Shown here one piece after another: positions 1 through 5,252 of a stretch of DNA of 9,094 nt. The stretch is taken from contig CAAGIT010000049.1 in assembly GCA_900769995.1 (NCBI GenBank), positions 1-9,094 of the forward strand, in the 5' to 3' direction. How positions within the stretch are numbered: position 1 is the stretch's first letter; the number at the start of each line of letters is the position of its first letter. A program made the position numbers and the translations under genes. The notes below the pieces were generated by a model. That model made no database searches. It was not told the origin of the DNA and saw only the letters and a program-made list of their open reading frames with translations. This DNA is from an uncultured Oscillospiraceae bacterium. GTDB taxonomy: Bacteria; Bacillota; Clostridia; Oscillospirales; Oscillospiraceae.

Positions 1-20
1 GGCTGATAGCCGCCCCTACG
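1..20. repeat. Possible end of a short intergenic palindromic repeat
   Basis: The first bases contain GGCT-GAT-AGCC followed by GCCCCTACG. The pattern resembles the edge of short GC-rich palindromes ending in CCGCCCCTACG that I recall as dispersed intergenic repeats in Oscillospiraceae-type genomes. Only one edge lies in the window and no second copy is visible here, so this is a weak call based on recollection of a pattern. Positions 21-55 show nothing I can assign. Confidence 0.25.
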
Positions 21-55
21 ATTTTGACGGTTTCGGACTTTATCGACAGTCAGAA

Positions 56-83
56 ACCCCTGACAGCGGAGGCTGTCAGGGGT
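56..83 (-). terminator. Rho-independent terminator of the queT operon
   Basis: A perfect 12-bp inverted repeat (56-67 with 72-83, outer pair A-T, core CCCCTGACAGC/GCTGTCAGGGG) has a 4-nt loop. It lies 5 bases past the stop codon of the lipoprotein gene on the minus strand. Read on that strand, the stem is followed by a short, imperfect U run (TTCTG), so the T tract is weak. The other strand has no T run after the stem. Confidence 0.65.
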
Positions 84-88
84 CTGCA

Positions 89-682
89 TTAGTTGGTATG
101 ATAGAGATAGAATGCGAGCTGAACCGTGGTTTCGTTGAGCGTGGTCAGCATGGCGTAGTTGTCGGTGTAGCCGTCACGCCAGGAGTAGATGGGAGGTTCA
201 GAATCCTGCACATTGGGTTCTCCGTAGATTTCCGACATGGAAGTACGGCAGCCTTCGAGAACTTCGTCCAGACCACTATCGACGCTGATGGTGCAGGAGA
301 TGCGGTTATAATCGCCGTTAAAGGAGAACTGTACCTGAGAGAACGTCATATCGCCCAGAACAACATTGTTATAGATGTGCAGGGTCGTATTGGGCTGCTC
401 GGAGACAAAGTCCGGCTCACGACCCATGGCAGCGGCCATGTCGGCGGGGGTGTAGGTGGCGGTTTCCAGACCGTTGAAGTTGAGGTGGAGAGGCTCCGGC
501 TCGGTGGACGGTTCCTCAGTGAGGTGCTCTTCGCTCGAACTCTCGGTGACGATGGGTTCTGTCACATCGTCTGTGGGTTCGGTTTCAGGCGGAGCAGTGG
601 TTTCGGCATCGTCCTTGGAGCAGGCAGAAAAGCAAGCTGCGACCATGATGAGGCAAAGAACAAGCGCAATGAATTTTTTCAT
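89..682 (-). CDS. Putative lipoprotein, function unknown
   Basis: The 197-residue product has a lipoprotein signal peptide: K2-K3, a hydrophobic stretch at about 4-16, then two candidate lipobox cysteines, C17 (V-A-A-C) and C21 (F-S-A-C, followed by S-K-D-D). Residues about 22-66 form a low-complexity Thr/Glu/Pro linker. Residues about 67-197 look like a folded domain with alternating beta-type segments and two cysteines (in ISCTIS and EGCRTS). I do not recognise the domain. It is expected to be membrane-anchored on the outer face. The start ATG (680-682) has a GGAGG ribosome binding site at 690-694 with 7-nt spacing. It is the last gene of the minus-strand operon, 36 nt after the Gx-transporter stop and followed directly by a terminator. 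Existence as a gene is well supported; function is not. Confidence 0.85.
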   Translation of the reverse strand: MKKFIALVLCLIMVAACFSACSKDDAETTAPPETEPTDDVTEPIVTESSSEEHLTEEPSTEPEPLHLNFNGLETATYTPADMAAAMGREPDFVSEQPNTTLHIYNNVVLGDMTFSQVQFSFNGDYNRISCTISVDSGLDEVLEGCRTSMSEIYGEPNVQDSEPPIYSWRDGYTDNYAMLTTLNETTVQLAFYLYHTN

Positions 683-718
683 AAGAGAACCTCCAAAATT
701 GTATGGATGTCAAGCATC

Positions 719-1216
719 CTACGTTACAAAATTTTTCAGTCGGAAACAGAGTAGCTGCGCACTCAGGCCGGTGAGAGCGCCGGTGAAGATTCCGCAGAGC
801 AGCAGCACCGGTAGATAGAACAGAACGGCAAGCGAATCCGTCACGCAAACGGCAACCGCCATTTGACCGAGAATGTGCGCCATGCCGCCAAAAACACCGG
901 CGACCCAGAGCTGTTGCATCGGGAGCTTCTTCTGCACCGGCGCCATACAGCCAAAGCTCAGAAATCCGCCCGCCAGAGAGAACAGCAGCGACATCAGATT
1001 TCCGACCAAAAGGTTACCAAGGGTAATGCGGATCAGGACGATCGCCAACGCGGATCTCCAACCCGTACAGGCAAGTGCAAACAGGGTGACAATGTTGCTC
1101 AGTCCGAGCTTTAGGCCGGGAACGGCAAACGGCACAGGAATCTGCGCCTCCAATACAAAGACTGTCAACGCGATGGCGGACAGCACTGCCGTCAAGGTCA
1201 GCTTCTTTATCTGCAC
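719..1216 (-). CDS. Gx transporter family membrane protein (annotated elsewhere as heptaprenyl diphosphate synthase component I)
   Basis: The 165-residue protein is strongly hydrophobic, with about five membrane segments. It carries hallmarks of the family often labelled heptaprenyl diphosphate synthase component I / Gx transporter: an N-terminal EAQIPVP, then PGLKLGLSNIVTLFAL (about 33-48), GNLMSLLFSLAGG (72-84), AHILGQ (113-118) and YLPVLLLCGIFTGALTG (134-150). The Gly-rich helices resemble substrate-binding (S) components of ECF transporters, so a small-molecule uptake role is likely; the synthase name is probably historical. The start is GTG (1214-1216), set by GGAGG at 1226-1230 with 9-nt spacing. 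It sits 27 nt downstream of queT and upstream of the lipoprotein gene in one operon. The substrate cannot be read from the sequence. Confidence 0.85.
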   Translation of the reverse strand: MQIKKLTLTAVLSAIALTVFVLEAQIPVPFAVPGLKLGLSNIVTLFALACTGWRSALAIVLIRITLGNLLVGNLMSLLFSLAGGFLSFGCMAPVQKKLPMQQLWVAGVFGGMAHILGQMAVAVCVTDSLAVLFYLPVLLLCGIFTGALTGLSAQLLCFRLKNFVT

Positions 1217-1225
1217 AGGCGGTCA

Positions 1226-1230
1226 CCTCC
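1226..1230 (-). promoter_or_regulatory. Ribosome binding site fixing a GTG start
   Basis: A GGAGG core followed by 9 nt and GTG (1214-1216) supports a GTG start for the Gx-transporter gene. No ATG with a comparable site is nearby, and residues 2-10 already match the family's charged N-terminus preceding helix 1. Confidence 0.7.
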
Positions 1231-1243
1231 GAGATGTCAGCGG

Positions 1244-1753
1244 TTATCCGATCAGACGTTCACCCAGCCGATTTTTGCGCAGCACGGCATAGAGCGCCAA
1301 GCCCAAGGTGAGCAGGACACCGGCTTCGCCGGCGGCAACGCAAAGTGCGTTGAACCAAAAAGCATTGCCGACATAGATCGTCAGCTCCCAGCCGACAAGC
1401 AGGCCGTTAAACAGCGCGGGCATCAGCAGCGACAGCAGCGGCAGATGGAAAAGCTGCACCTTACGCAGAGAGTACATCGCGATACCGGCCAGGATGGTTG
1501 CCATCGTGCCGATGAGGAAATCCAGCGGCAGGGCTGCTGAATAAGTAAGGTTAAAGATCAGGCAGCCGACAGCGAGCCCGACCGTCATGCTCGGCGCAAA
1601 CAGCACCAGCACACACAGGGCTTCCGCCGCACGAAACTGTATCGCAGCAGAGGCGCTGTTCGGCAGGAGGGCATTTTGCGCGACCGTCAGCACGACATAC
1701 AGTGCCGCCACGACCGCGCAGCTCGTCAGGGACTTGGTTGACAGATGTTTCAT
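1244..1753 (-). CDS. queT: Queuosine precursor transporter QueT
   Basis: The 169-residue integral membrane protein has about five or six hydrophobic segments. QueT-family signatures are clear: AIQFRAAEALCVLVLF (37-52), GLAVGCLIFNL (59-69), PLDFLIGTMATILAG (76-90) and a C-terminal FNALCVAAGEAG (134-145). QueT is the S-component-like importer for a queuosine precursor (preQ0/preQ1) in Gram-positive bacteria, working with a shared ECF module encoded elsewhere; no ECF ATPase gene is in this window. I chose ATG at 1751-1753: GGAG at 1762-1765 lies 8 nt upstream. An in-frame GTG at 1760-1762 overlaps that Shine-Dalgarno and is unlikely to be used. It is the first gene of the minus-strand operon. 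The leader contains a candidate preQ1-sensing pseudoknot, consistent with feedback control of precursor uptake. Confidence 0.9.
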   Translation of the reverse strand: MKHLSTKSLTSCAVVAALYVVLTVAQNALLPNSASAAIQFRAAEALCVLVLFAPSMTVGLAVGCLIFNLTYSAALPLDFLIGTMATILAGIAMYSLRKVQLFHLPLLSLLMPALFNGLLVGWELTIYVGNAFWFNALCVAAGEAGVLLTLGLALYAVLRKNRLGERLIG

Positions 1754-1761
1754 AATAATCA

Positions 1762-1802
1762 CTCCATAGTTTTATTTTGGACAGGATGGTTTCGAACTGT
1801 CC
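1762..1802 (-). promoter_or_regulatory. Candidate preQ1-I-like riboswitch (H-type pseudoknot masking the queT SD)
   Basis: On the minus strand, a 6-bp stem GGACAG/CTGTCC (1797-1802 with 1779-1784) closes a 12-nt loop starting UUC and ending C. An A-rich tail AAAATAAAACTA and the GGAG Shine-Dalgarno follow. Loop bases CCAU (1786-1789) can pair with AUGG (1764-1767), which overlaps the first two bases of the SD. This gives a classic H-type pseudoknot with an A-rich third loop. preQ1-I riboswitches share a 5-bp stem, a 12-nt loop beginning UUC and ending in the ligand-pairing C, an A-rich tail containing AACUA, and SD masking. The loop/tail pairing here (CCAU/AUGG) differs from the UAG/CUA of the B. 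subtilis type, so it may be a variant. The position before queT fits. Confidence 0.6.
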
Positions 1803-1819
1803 TCTGCGGTATCCGCAGA
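1803..1819 (-). promoter_or_regulatory. Leader hairpin abutting the candidate riboswitch
   Basis: A perfect 7-bp stem (TCTGCGG 1803-1809 with CCGCAGA 1813-1819) has a 3-nt loop. It sits directly 5' in the transcript of the pseudoknot stem, with no unpaired base between them, so the two could stack coaxially. There is no U tract, so it is not a terminator. It could be an accessory stem of the riboswitch. Confidence 0.55.
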
Positions 1820-1836
1820 ACGCCTGGGTCCCCAGT

Positions 1837-1865
1837 ATTCTACAGGAAAAAAGCGGATTCGTCAA
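1837..1865 (-). promoter_or_regulatory. Sigma-A promoter of the queT operon
   Basis: TTGACG (1860-1865) and TAGAAT (1837-1842) are separated by exactly 17 bp on the minus strand. Transcription should start near 1830. That point lies inside a short palindrome (CTGGG/CCCAG, 1824-1835), which is therefore more likely DNA-level or incidental than an RNA hairpin. The -35 box begins only 4 bp after the stop codon of the upstream TraX-family gene, and no terminator separates them, so some read-through is possible. Confidence 0.85.
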
Positions 1866-1869
1866 GTGA

Positions 1870-2634
1870 TTATCCGAGAATGAGCGGTTTCAGGTAATAA
1901 AGCAGCAGCATATGCGCAGGATAGAAAAGATAGAAGCTGTATTTTACAACGAATGCGGCAAATTTTCCTTTGGGCAGGCTGCCGCGTTTGCGGTTGTACA
2001 GGACGATGGGAATGAGGACGGCGAGGCTCAAAAACTGCACCTTTTCCCAATCGGACATCGGCGCAAAGGTGTAGGGAAGACCCCGCCAGTTGCGCACGAG
2101 GGCAAAGAAAAAGCTGATGATTCTGGTGTAATACACCGAGCCGAGAATGCCCAGCGGCAGCAGCAGCGCACGATCCTCAAAGCAATAGAACGTCAACGCG
2201 AGCAAAATGCCCTTTGCGCCATAGTCCGTGGAAATGGGCGAAAAGTGGAGGGCGGCAGCCAGCGCAAGCGCGGGCAGATAGACGGCAGAGGCTTTCGGGA
2301 AGCGCTGCTTCAGAGCATCGGTGATCCAAACGGCGAGCAGCGCCAGCAAAAGCGTGAAAAATACATTGCCGCGCTGTGCAAACGGCTCTCCATAGCTGAA
2401 CAGCGAGAACGGAATCTGGGAGATCACCGCAAAAATCGCCAAACGCAGGGCATATCGGATGCGGCTGTGGGTGAAGCGGTAGCCGTTGATGATCAGATAA
2501 GTGAACAGCGGAAAGGCAAGACGCCCGAAATAGCGCAGATATTCCATCCACGGATAACGTCCGGAAAACAGATAACCAATGTGGTCGCACAGCATCGATA
2601 CACACGCGAGTACGCGCAGAGCAAGAGCAGACAT
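1870..2634 (-). CDS. TraX family integral membrane protein
   Basis: The 254-residue multi-pass membrane protein (about 8 hydrophobic segments) matches the TraX family. It has an N-terminal SMLCDHIGYLF (13-23, with the conserved Asp-His), YFGRLAFPLFTYLI (35-48), the charged loop FTHSRIRYALRL (54-65) leading to SQIPFSLF (72-79), GNVFFTLLLALL (89-100), and a C-terminal KYSFYLFYPAHMLLLYYLK (231-249) with the conserved Tyr-Pro-x-His. F-plasmid TraX acetylates pilin, but chromosomal Firmicutes homologues are uncharacterised membrane acyltransferase-like proteins; no conjugation genes are present here. An in-frame ATG at 2644-2646 begins at the ribosome binding site GGAGG (2640-2644), so I place the start at ATG 2632-2634, 5 nt downstream. 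It has its own promoter and is divergent from pstS. The substrate is unknown. Confidence 0.85.
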   Translation of the reverse strand: MSALALRVLACVSMLCDHIGYLFSGRYPWMEYLRYFGRLAFPLFTYLIINGYRFTHSRIRYALRLAIFAVISQIPFSLFSYGEPFAQRGNVFFTLLLALLAVWITDALKQRFPKASAVYLPALALAAALHFSPISTDYGAKGILLALTFYCFEDRALLLPLGILGSVYYTRIISFFFALVRNWRGLPYTFAPMSDWEKVQFLSLAVLIPIVLYNRKRGSLPKGKFAAFVVKYSFYLFYPAHMLLLYYLKPLILG

Positions 2635-2639
2635 AAAAA

Positions 2640-2644
2640 CCTCC
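2640..2644 (-). promoter_or_regulatory. Ribosome binding site deciding the TraX-family start
   Basis: GGAGG lies 5 nt before ATG 2632-2634. The longer in-frame alternative (ATG 2644-2646) overlaps this site and has no purine-rich sequence of its own, so the shorter 254-residue product is preferred. Confidence 0.75.
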
Positions 2645-2648
2645 ATGG

Positions 2649-2669
2649 GCAGCGATGGCCGATCGCTGC
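2649..2669 (-). promoter_or_regulatory. Perfect inverted repeat in the TraX-family leader
   Basis: GCAGCGAT (2649-2656) and ATCGCTGC (2662-2669) are exact 8-bp inverted repeats with a 5-bp spacer. They lie between the -10 box and the ribosome binding site of the TraX-family gene. The repeat could be a repressor operator or a 5'-UTR hairpin. There is no T run, so it is not a terminator. Confidence 0.5.
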
Positions 2670-2681
2670 ATATTCCATCTC

Positions 2682-2710
2682 ATTGTACCTGAAATCGCAG
2701 AATTTTTCAA
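2682..2710 (-). promoter_or_regulatory. Sigma-A promoter of the TraX-family gene
   Basis: TTGAAA (2705-2710) and TACAAT (2682-2687) are 17 bp apart on the minus strand. The predicted transcription start is near 2675, giving a leader of about 40 nt that contains the 8-bp inverted repeat. The promoter occupies the intergenic region shared with the divergent pst operon, for which I find no comparably good promoter. Confidence 0.8.
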
Positions 2711-2761
2711 TCCTTTGTGGGGAAACTTCACATAGGGATTCTCAAGGAAAGGAGCGAAGCC

Positions 2762-3583
2762 ATGCGGCGGTTTTGCGCGTTGATACTGATGCTTTTTCTG
2801 CTGTGCGGTCTGAGCGCGTGCGGCAGGAACGATGATGAAATTTATGTCGTTTCCCGTGAGGAGGGCTCGGGCACGCGCAGTGCCTTTGTGACACTGACGG
2901 GTGTTGCGCTTGACGGCGTGGATCGGACAACTCCGCGTGCGGAGGTCAGCAGCTCCACTGCCGTTGTAATGCAGACGGTCGCGGGCAACAGGGGCGCGAT
3001 CGGCTATATCTCGCTCAGTGCTTTGGATGACAGCGTCAAGGCGGTGCGCATCAACGGCACTGCGCCCACGGCAGAAAACTATCCGCTCGCGCGGCCGTTT
3101 CTTGTGGTGTTGAAGGAGAATTTGAGTGCGGCAGCCTTGGACTTTTTGAACTTTGTCCGCTCCGATGAGGGGCAGCAGGTCGTTGCGGACAACGGCTGCA
3201 TTCCCGTGGATGCGTTGGGACCGTTTCTCTCTGTGCAGCCGCGCGGCAGGGTCGTGGTCGAAGGCTCCAGCTCGGTTGCGCCCGTGATGGAGAAGCTGGC
3301 AGAGGCATATATGGCGATCAATCCGTTGGTCGAAATTCAGCTTCAGGCCGACGATTCGAGTACGGGCATTGCGGCAGCGGCAAGCGGTCTGTGCGATATC
3401 GGCATGGCATCCCGGGCGCTCACGGAGAACGAACGTGCAAAGGGTCTGCACGCGGCGGCGGTCTGCATGGACGCGATTGCCGTGATCGTCCATAACGAAC
3501 GGGAGCTTGATGATCTGACCCTTGCACAGCTCGCTGCGATCTTTCGTGGGGAAGTGAGAACATGGTCGGAGGTGGGTGCATGA
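2762..3583 (+). CDS. pstS: Phosphate ABC transporter substrate-binding lipoprotein PstS, circularly permuted
   Basis: The 273-residue lipoprotein has signal peptide 1-19 and lipobox L-S-A-C20. It is expected to capture phosphate outside the membrane for PstCAB. All expected motifs are present but in swapped order. The usual C-terminal half comes first: SREEGSGTR 31-39 (R32, S36, G37, T38 matching phosphate ligands R135, S139, G140, T141 of E. coli PstS), GAIGYISL 78-85, NGTAPTAENYPLARPF 98-113 and DEGQQVV 135-141. The usual N-terminal half follows: VVVEGSSSVAPVMEKLAEAY 164-183, DDSSTGIAAA 197-206, CDIGMASR 211-218, DAIAVIVHNE 237-246 and IFRGEVRTWSEVG 260-272. Start ATG 2762 is chosen from AAAGGAG (2748-2754) with 7-nt spacing; a GTG at 2717 would disrupt the signal peptide. 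The stop overlaps the pstC start. I believe similarly arranged PstS-like proteins occur in other Clostridia. Confidence 0.85.
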   Translation: MRRFCALILMLFLLCGLSACGRNDDEIYVVSREEGSGTRSAFVTLTGVALDGVDRTTPRAEVSSSTAVVMQTVAGNRGAIGYISLSALDDSVKAVRINGTAPTAENYPLARPFLVVLKENLSAAALDFLNFVRSDEGQQVVADNGCIPVDALGPFLSVQPRGRVVVEGSSSVAPVMEKLAEAYMAINPLVEIQLQADDSSTGIAAAASGLCDIGMASRALTENERAKGLHAAAVCMDAIAVIVHNERELDDLTLAQLAAIFRGEVRTWSEVGA

Positions 3584-4434
3584 GCAAGGCAAACTACAGG
3601 GAAAAAGGAATGCGGGCAGTGTTTGCCCTGACTGCCTCTGTGTCCATCGCGGCGGTGGTGCTGATTTGCGTGTTTCTCTTTGCAAACGGACTTCCGACCG
3701 TGCGTGAAATCGGCTTTGGGAATTTCCTGCTCGGCAAGACGTGGCAGCCGAGCCAGGGACTTTTCGGCATTTTCCCGATGATCGTGGCAAGCCTGATCGT
3801 CACAGCGGGTGCGATCGTGATTGGCGTGCCGCTGGGACTGCTGTGCGCGATATTTTTGGCGCGGTTCTGCCCAAAACGGCTTTACCGCGTCTTAAAACCC
3901 GCGTCAGAGTTGCTTGCGGGCATTCCGTCCATCGTCTACGGCTTTTTCGGACTGGTCGTGCTTGTGCCGCTGCTGCAAAAAACCCTCGGCGGCAGCGGTA
4001 AGGGTATTCTCACCGCCTCGATCATGCTCGGCATTATGATCCTGCCGACCGTCATCAATGTCTCGGAATCGGCGCTGCGTGCCGTGCCGAACAGCTATTA
4101 TGAGGGAGCTTTGGCGCTCGGCGCGACCCATGAACGCAGCGTGTTTTCCGCGGTTTTGCCTGCGGCAGGCTCGGGCATCCTGGCAGGTGTGATTTTAGGC
4201 GTGGGCAGAGCCATCGGGGAGACGATGGCGGTTTGGATGATCGCGGGAAATCAGCCGGTTCTGCCGGAACGCATTACCGACGGCGTGCGCACCCTCACGA
4301 CCAACATCGTCCTCGAAATGGGCTATGCGACCGGCCTCCACCGCGAGGCGCTGATCGCCTGCGGTGTGGTGCTGTTTGTGTTCATTCTGCTGGTGAATCT
4401 GTGCTTTTCCGCACTGAAACGGAGGCGGACATGA
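3580..4434 (+). CDS. pstC: Phosphate ABC transporter permease PstC
   Basis: The 284-residue inner-membrane permease has about six transmembrane segments (about 12-35, 64-95, 110-135, 143-163, 192-215, 257-278). Family motifs include ELLAGIPSIVYGFFGL (110-125), MLGIMILPTVINVSESAL (149-166), the EAA coupling motif EGALALGATHERSVFSAVLP (175-194) that contacts PstB, and GVGRAIGETMAVWMIAG (207-223) typical of PstC. It pairs with PstA to form the phosphate channel. Start ATG 3580 overlaps the pstS stop (ATGA), with GGAGG at 3568-3572 and 7-nt spacing. An upstream in-frame ATG at 3562 precedes this ribosome binding site and is rejected. The stop overlaps the pstA start, indicating translational coupling. 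Confidence 0.95.
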   Translation: MSKANYREKGMRAVFALTASVSIAAVVLICVFLFANGLPTVREIGFGNFLLGKTWQPSQGLFGIFPMIVASLIVTAGAIVIGVPLGLLCAIFLARFCPKRLYRVLKPASELLAGIPSIVYGFFGLVVLVPLLQKTLGGSGKGILTASIMLGIMILPTVINVSESALRAVPNSYYEGALALGATHERSVFSAVLPAAGSGILAGVILGVGRAIGETMAVWMIAGNQPVLPERITDGVRTLTTNIVLEMGYATGLHREALIACGVVLFVFILLVNLCFSALKRRRT

Positions 4435-5249
4435 GCAAAATGACCTCCTTCGTGCAGCGGCTTTTGGTTTGGCTCTCGGCGGTGCTGGTGTTCGGCGTGC
4501 TGCTCGCCCTGATTTTCTATATTCTTGTCAAGGGTGTGCCCAACCTGCATTGGAATCTGTTTGCATGGGAGTACAGCTCCGAGAACCTCTCCCTGCTCCC
4601 TGCCATCGTCAACACCGTCACGCTGACGGCGCTGTCGCTGCTGATTGCCGTGCCGTTGGGAATCGGTGCGGCAATTTACCTTGTCGAATACGCCAAACGC
4701 GGCAGCCGTTTGGTTGGACTGATCCGCACGACCGCCGAGACGCTCGCGGGTATTCCTTCGATCGTCTACGGTTTGTTCGGCTATCTGATGTTTGTTGTGG
4801 CGTGTGCCATGTATAAATCCATGCTCGCCGGTGCGCTGACCTTGGCAATCATGGTGCTGCCGACGATCCTGCGCACGACCGAGGAGGCGCTGTCCTCCGT
4901 GCCGGACAGCTACCGCGAGGGCAGTTTTGGTCCGGGCGCGGGAAAACTGCGCACGATATTGCGCATCGTCCTGCCGGCAGCCGTACCGGGGATTCTGTCG
5001 GGCATTATCCTGTCCGTTGGACGCATCGTCGGAGAGACAGCAGCCCTCATCTACACCGCCGGCACGGCGACCGGTACGGCGGACAGCCTGCTCACCTCGG
5101 GGCGCACACTGGCGGTGCATATGTATTGCCTGCTCAACGAGGGTCTGCACCGCGAACAGGCATATGCGACCGCCGTTGTCTTGCTGGTGCTGGTCGTGGG
5201 CATCAACGCGGGGTCTGCCATGCTCGCCAAACGGCTTGCCAGGAGGTGA
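4431..5249 (+). CDS. pstA: Phosphate ABC transporter permease PstA
   Basis: The 272-residue inner-membrane partner of PstC has an N-terminal membrane segment (about 8-33), LLPAIVNTVTLTALSLLIAV (55-74), AETLAGIPSIVYGLFGYLMF (102-121), AIMVLPTILRTTEEAL (139-154), an EAA-type loop from E163 and GRIVGETAALIYTAGTA (197-213). Start ATG 4431 overlaps the pstC stop (ATGA) and has GGAGG at 4421-4425 with 5-nt spacing. The reading frame extends much further upstream inside pstC, but that part is not PstA-like. One oddity: the EAA loop reads EGSFGPGAGK where the family usually has E-x-S-L-A-L-G-A-x-K, putting a proline in the coupling helix. PstB follows after 3 nt. Confidence 0.93.
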   Translation: MSKMTSFVQRLLVWLSAVLVFGVLLALIFYILVKGVPNLHWNLFAWEYSSENLSLLPAIVNTVTLTALSLLIAVPLGIGAAIYLVEYAKRGSRLVGLIRTTAETLAGIPSIVYGLFGYLMFVVACAMYKSMLAGALTLAIMVLPTILRTTEEALSSVPDSYREGSFGPGAGKLRTILRIVLPAAVPGILSGIILSVGRIVGETAALIYTAGTATGTADSLLTSGRTLAVHMYCLLNEGLHREQAYATAVVLLVLVVGINAGSAMLAKRLARR

Positions 5250-5252
5250 ATT

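Noticed and set aside
698..713. TTGACA and TACAAT sequences before the lipoprotein gene on the minus strand
   Set aside because: The spacing is only 4 bp, not a usable promoter. No -10 box lies 16-18 bp from the TTGACA.
98..754. A 218-codon open frame on the plus strand
   Set aside because: It lies opposite the lipoprotein gene, has no ribosome binding site or recognisable domain, and is explained by the GC-biased codons of the minus-strand gene.
1824..1835. CTGGG/CCCAG palindrome as an additional leader hairpin
   Set aside because: It spans the predicted transcription start of the queT operon and would have only a 2-nt loop, so it is unlikely to form in the RNA.
2715..2743. Possible pst promoter TTGTGG with ATTCTC 17 bp downstream
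   Set aside because: The -10 match is poor, and I see no convincing Pho-box repeats. The pst promoter is left uncalled.
2177..3790. A 537-codon open frame on the minus strand crossing the TraX-family gene, intergenic region and pstS
   Set aside because: The product is Arg/His/Cys-rich and without motifs. It crosses two well-supported genes and a promoter region, and is an antisense shadow of high-GC coding DNA.
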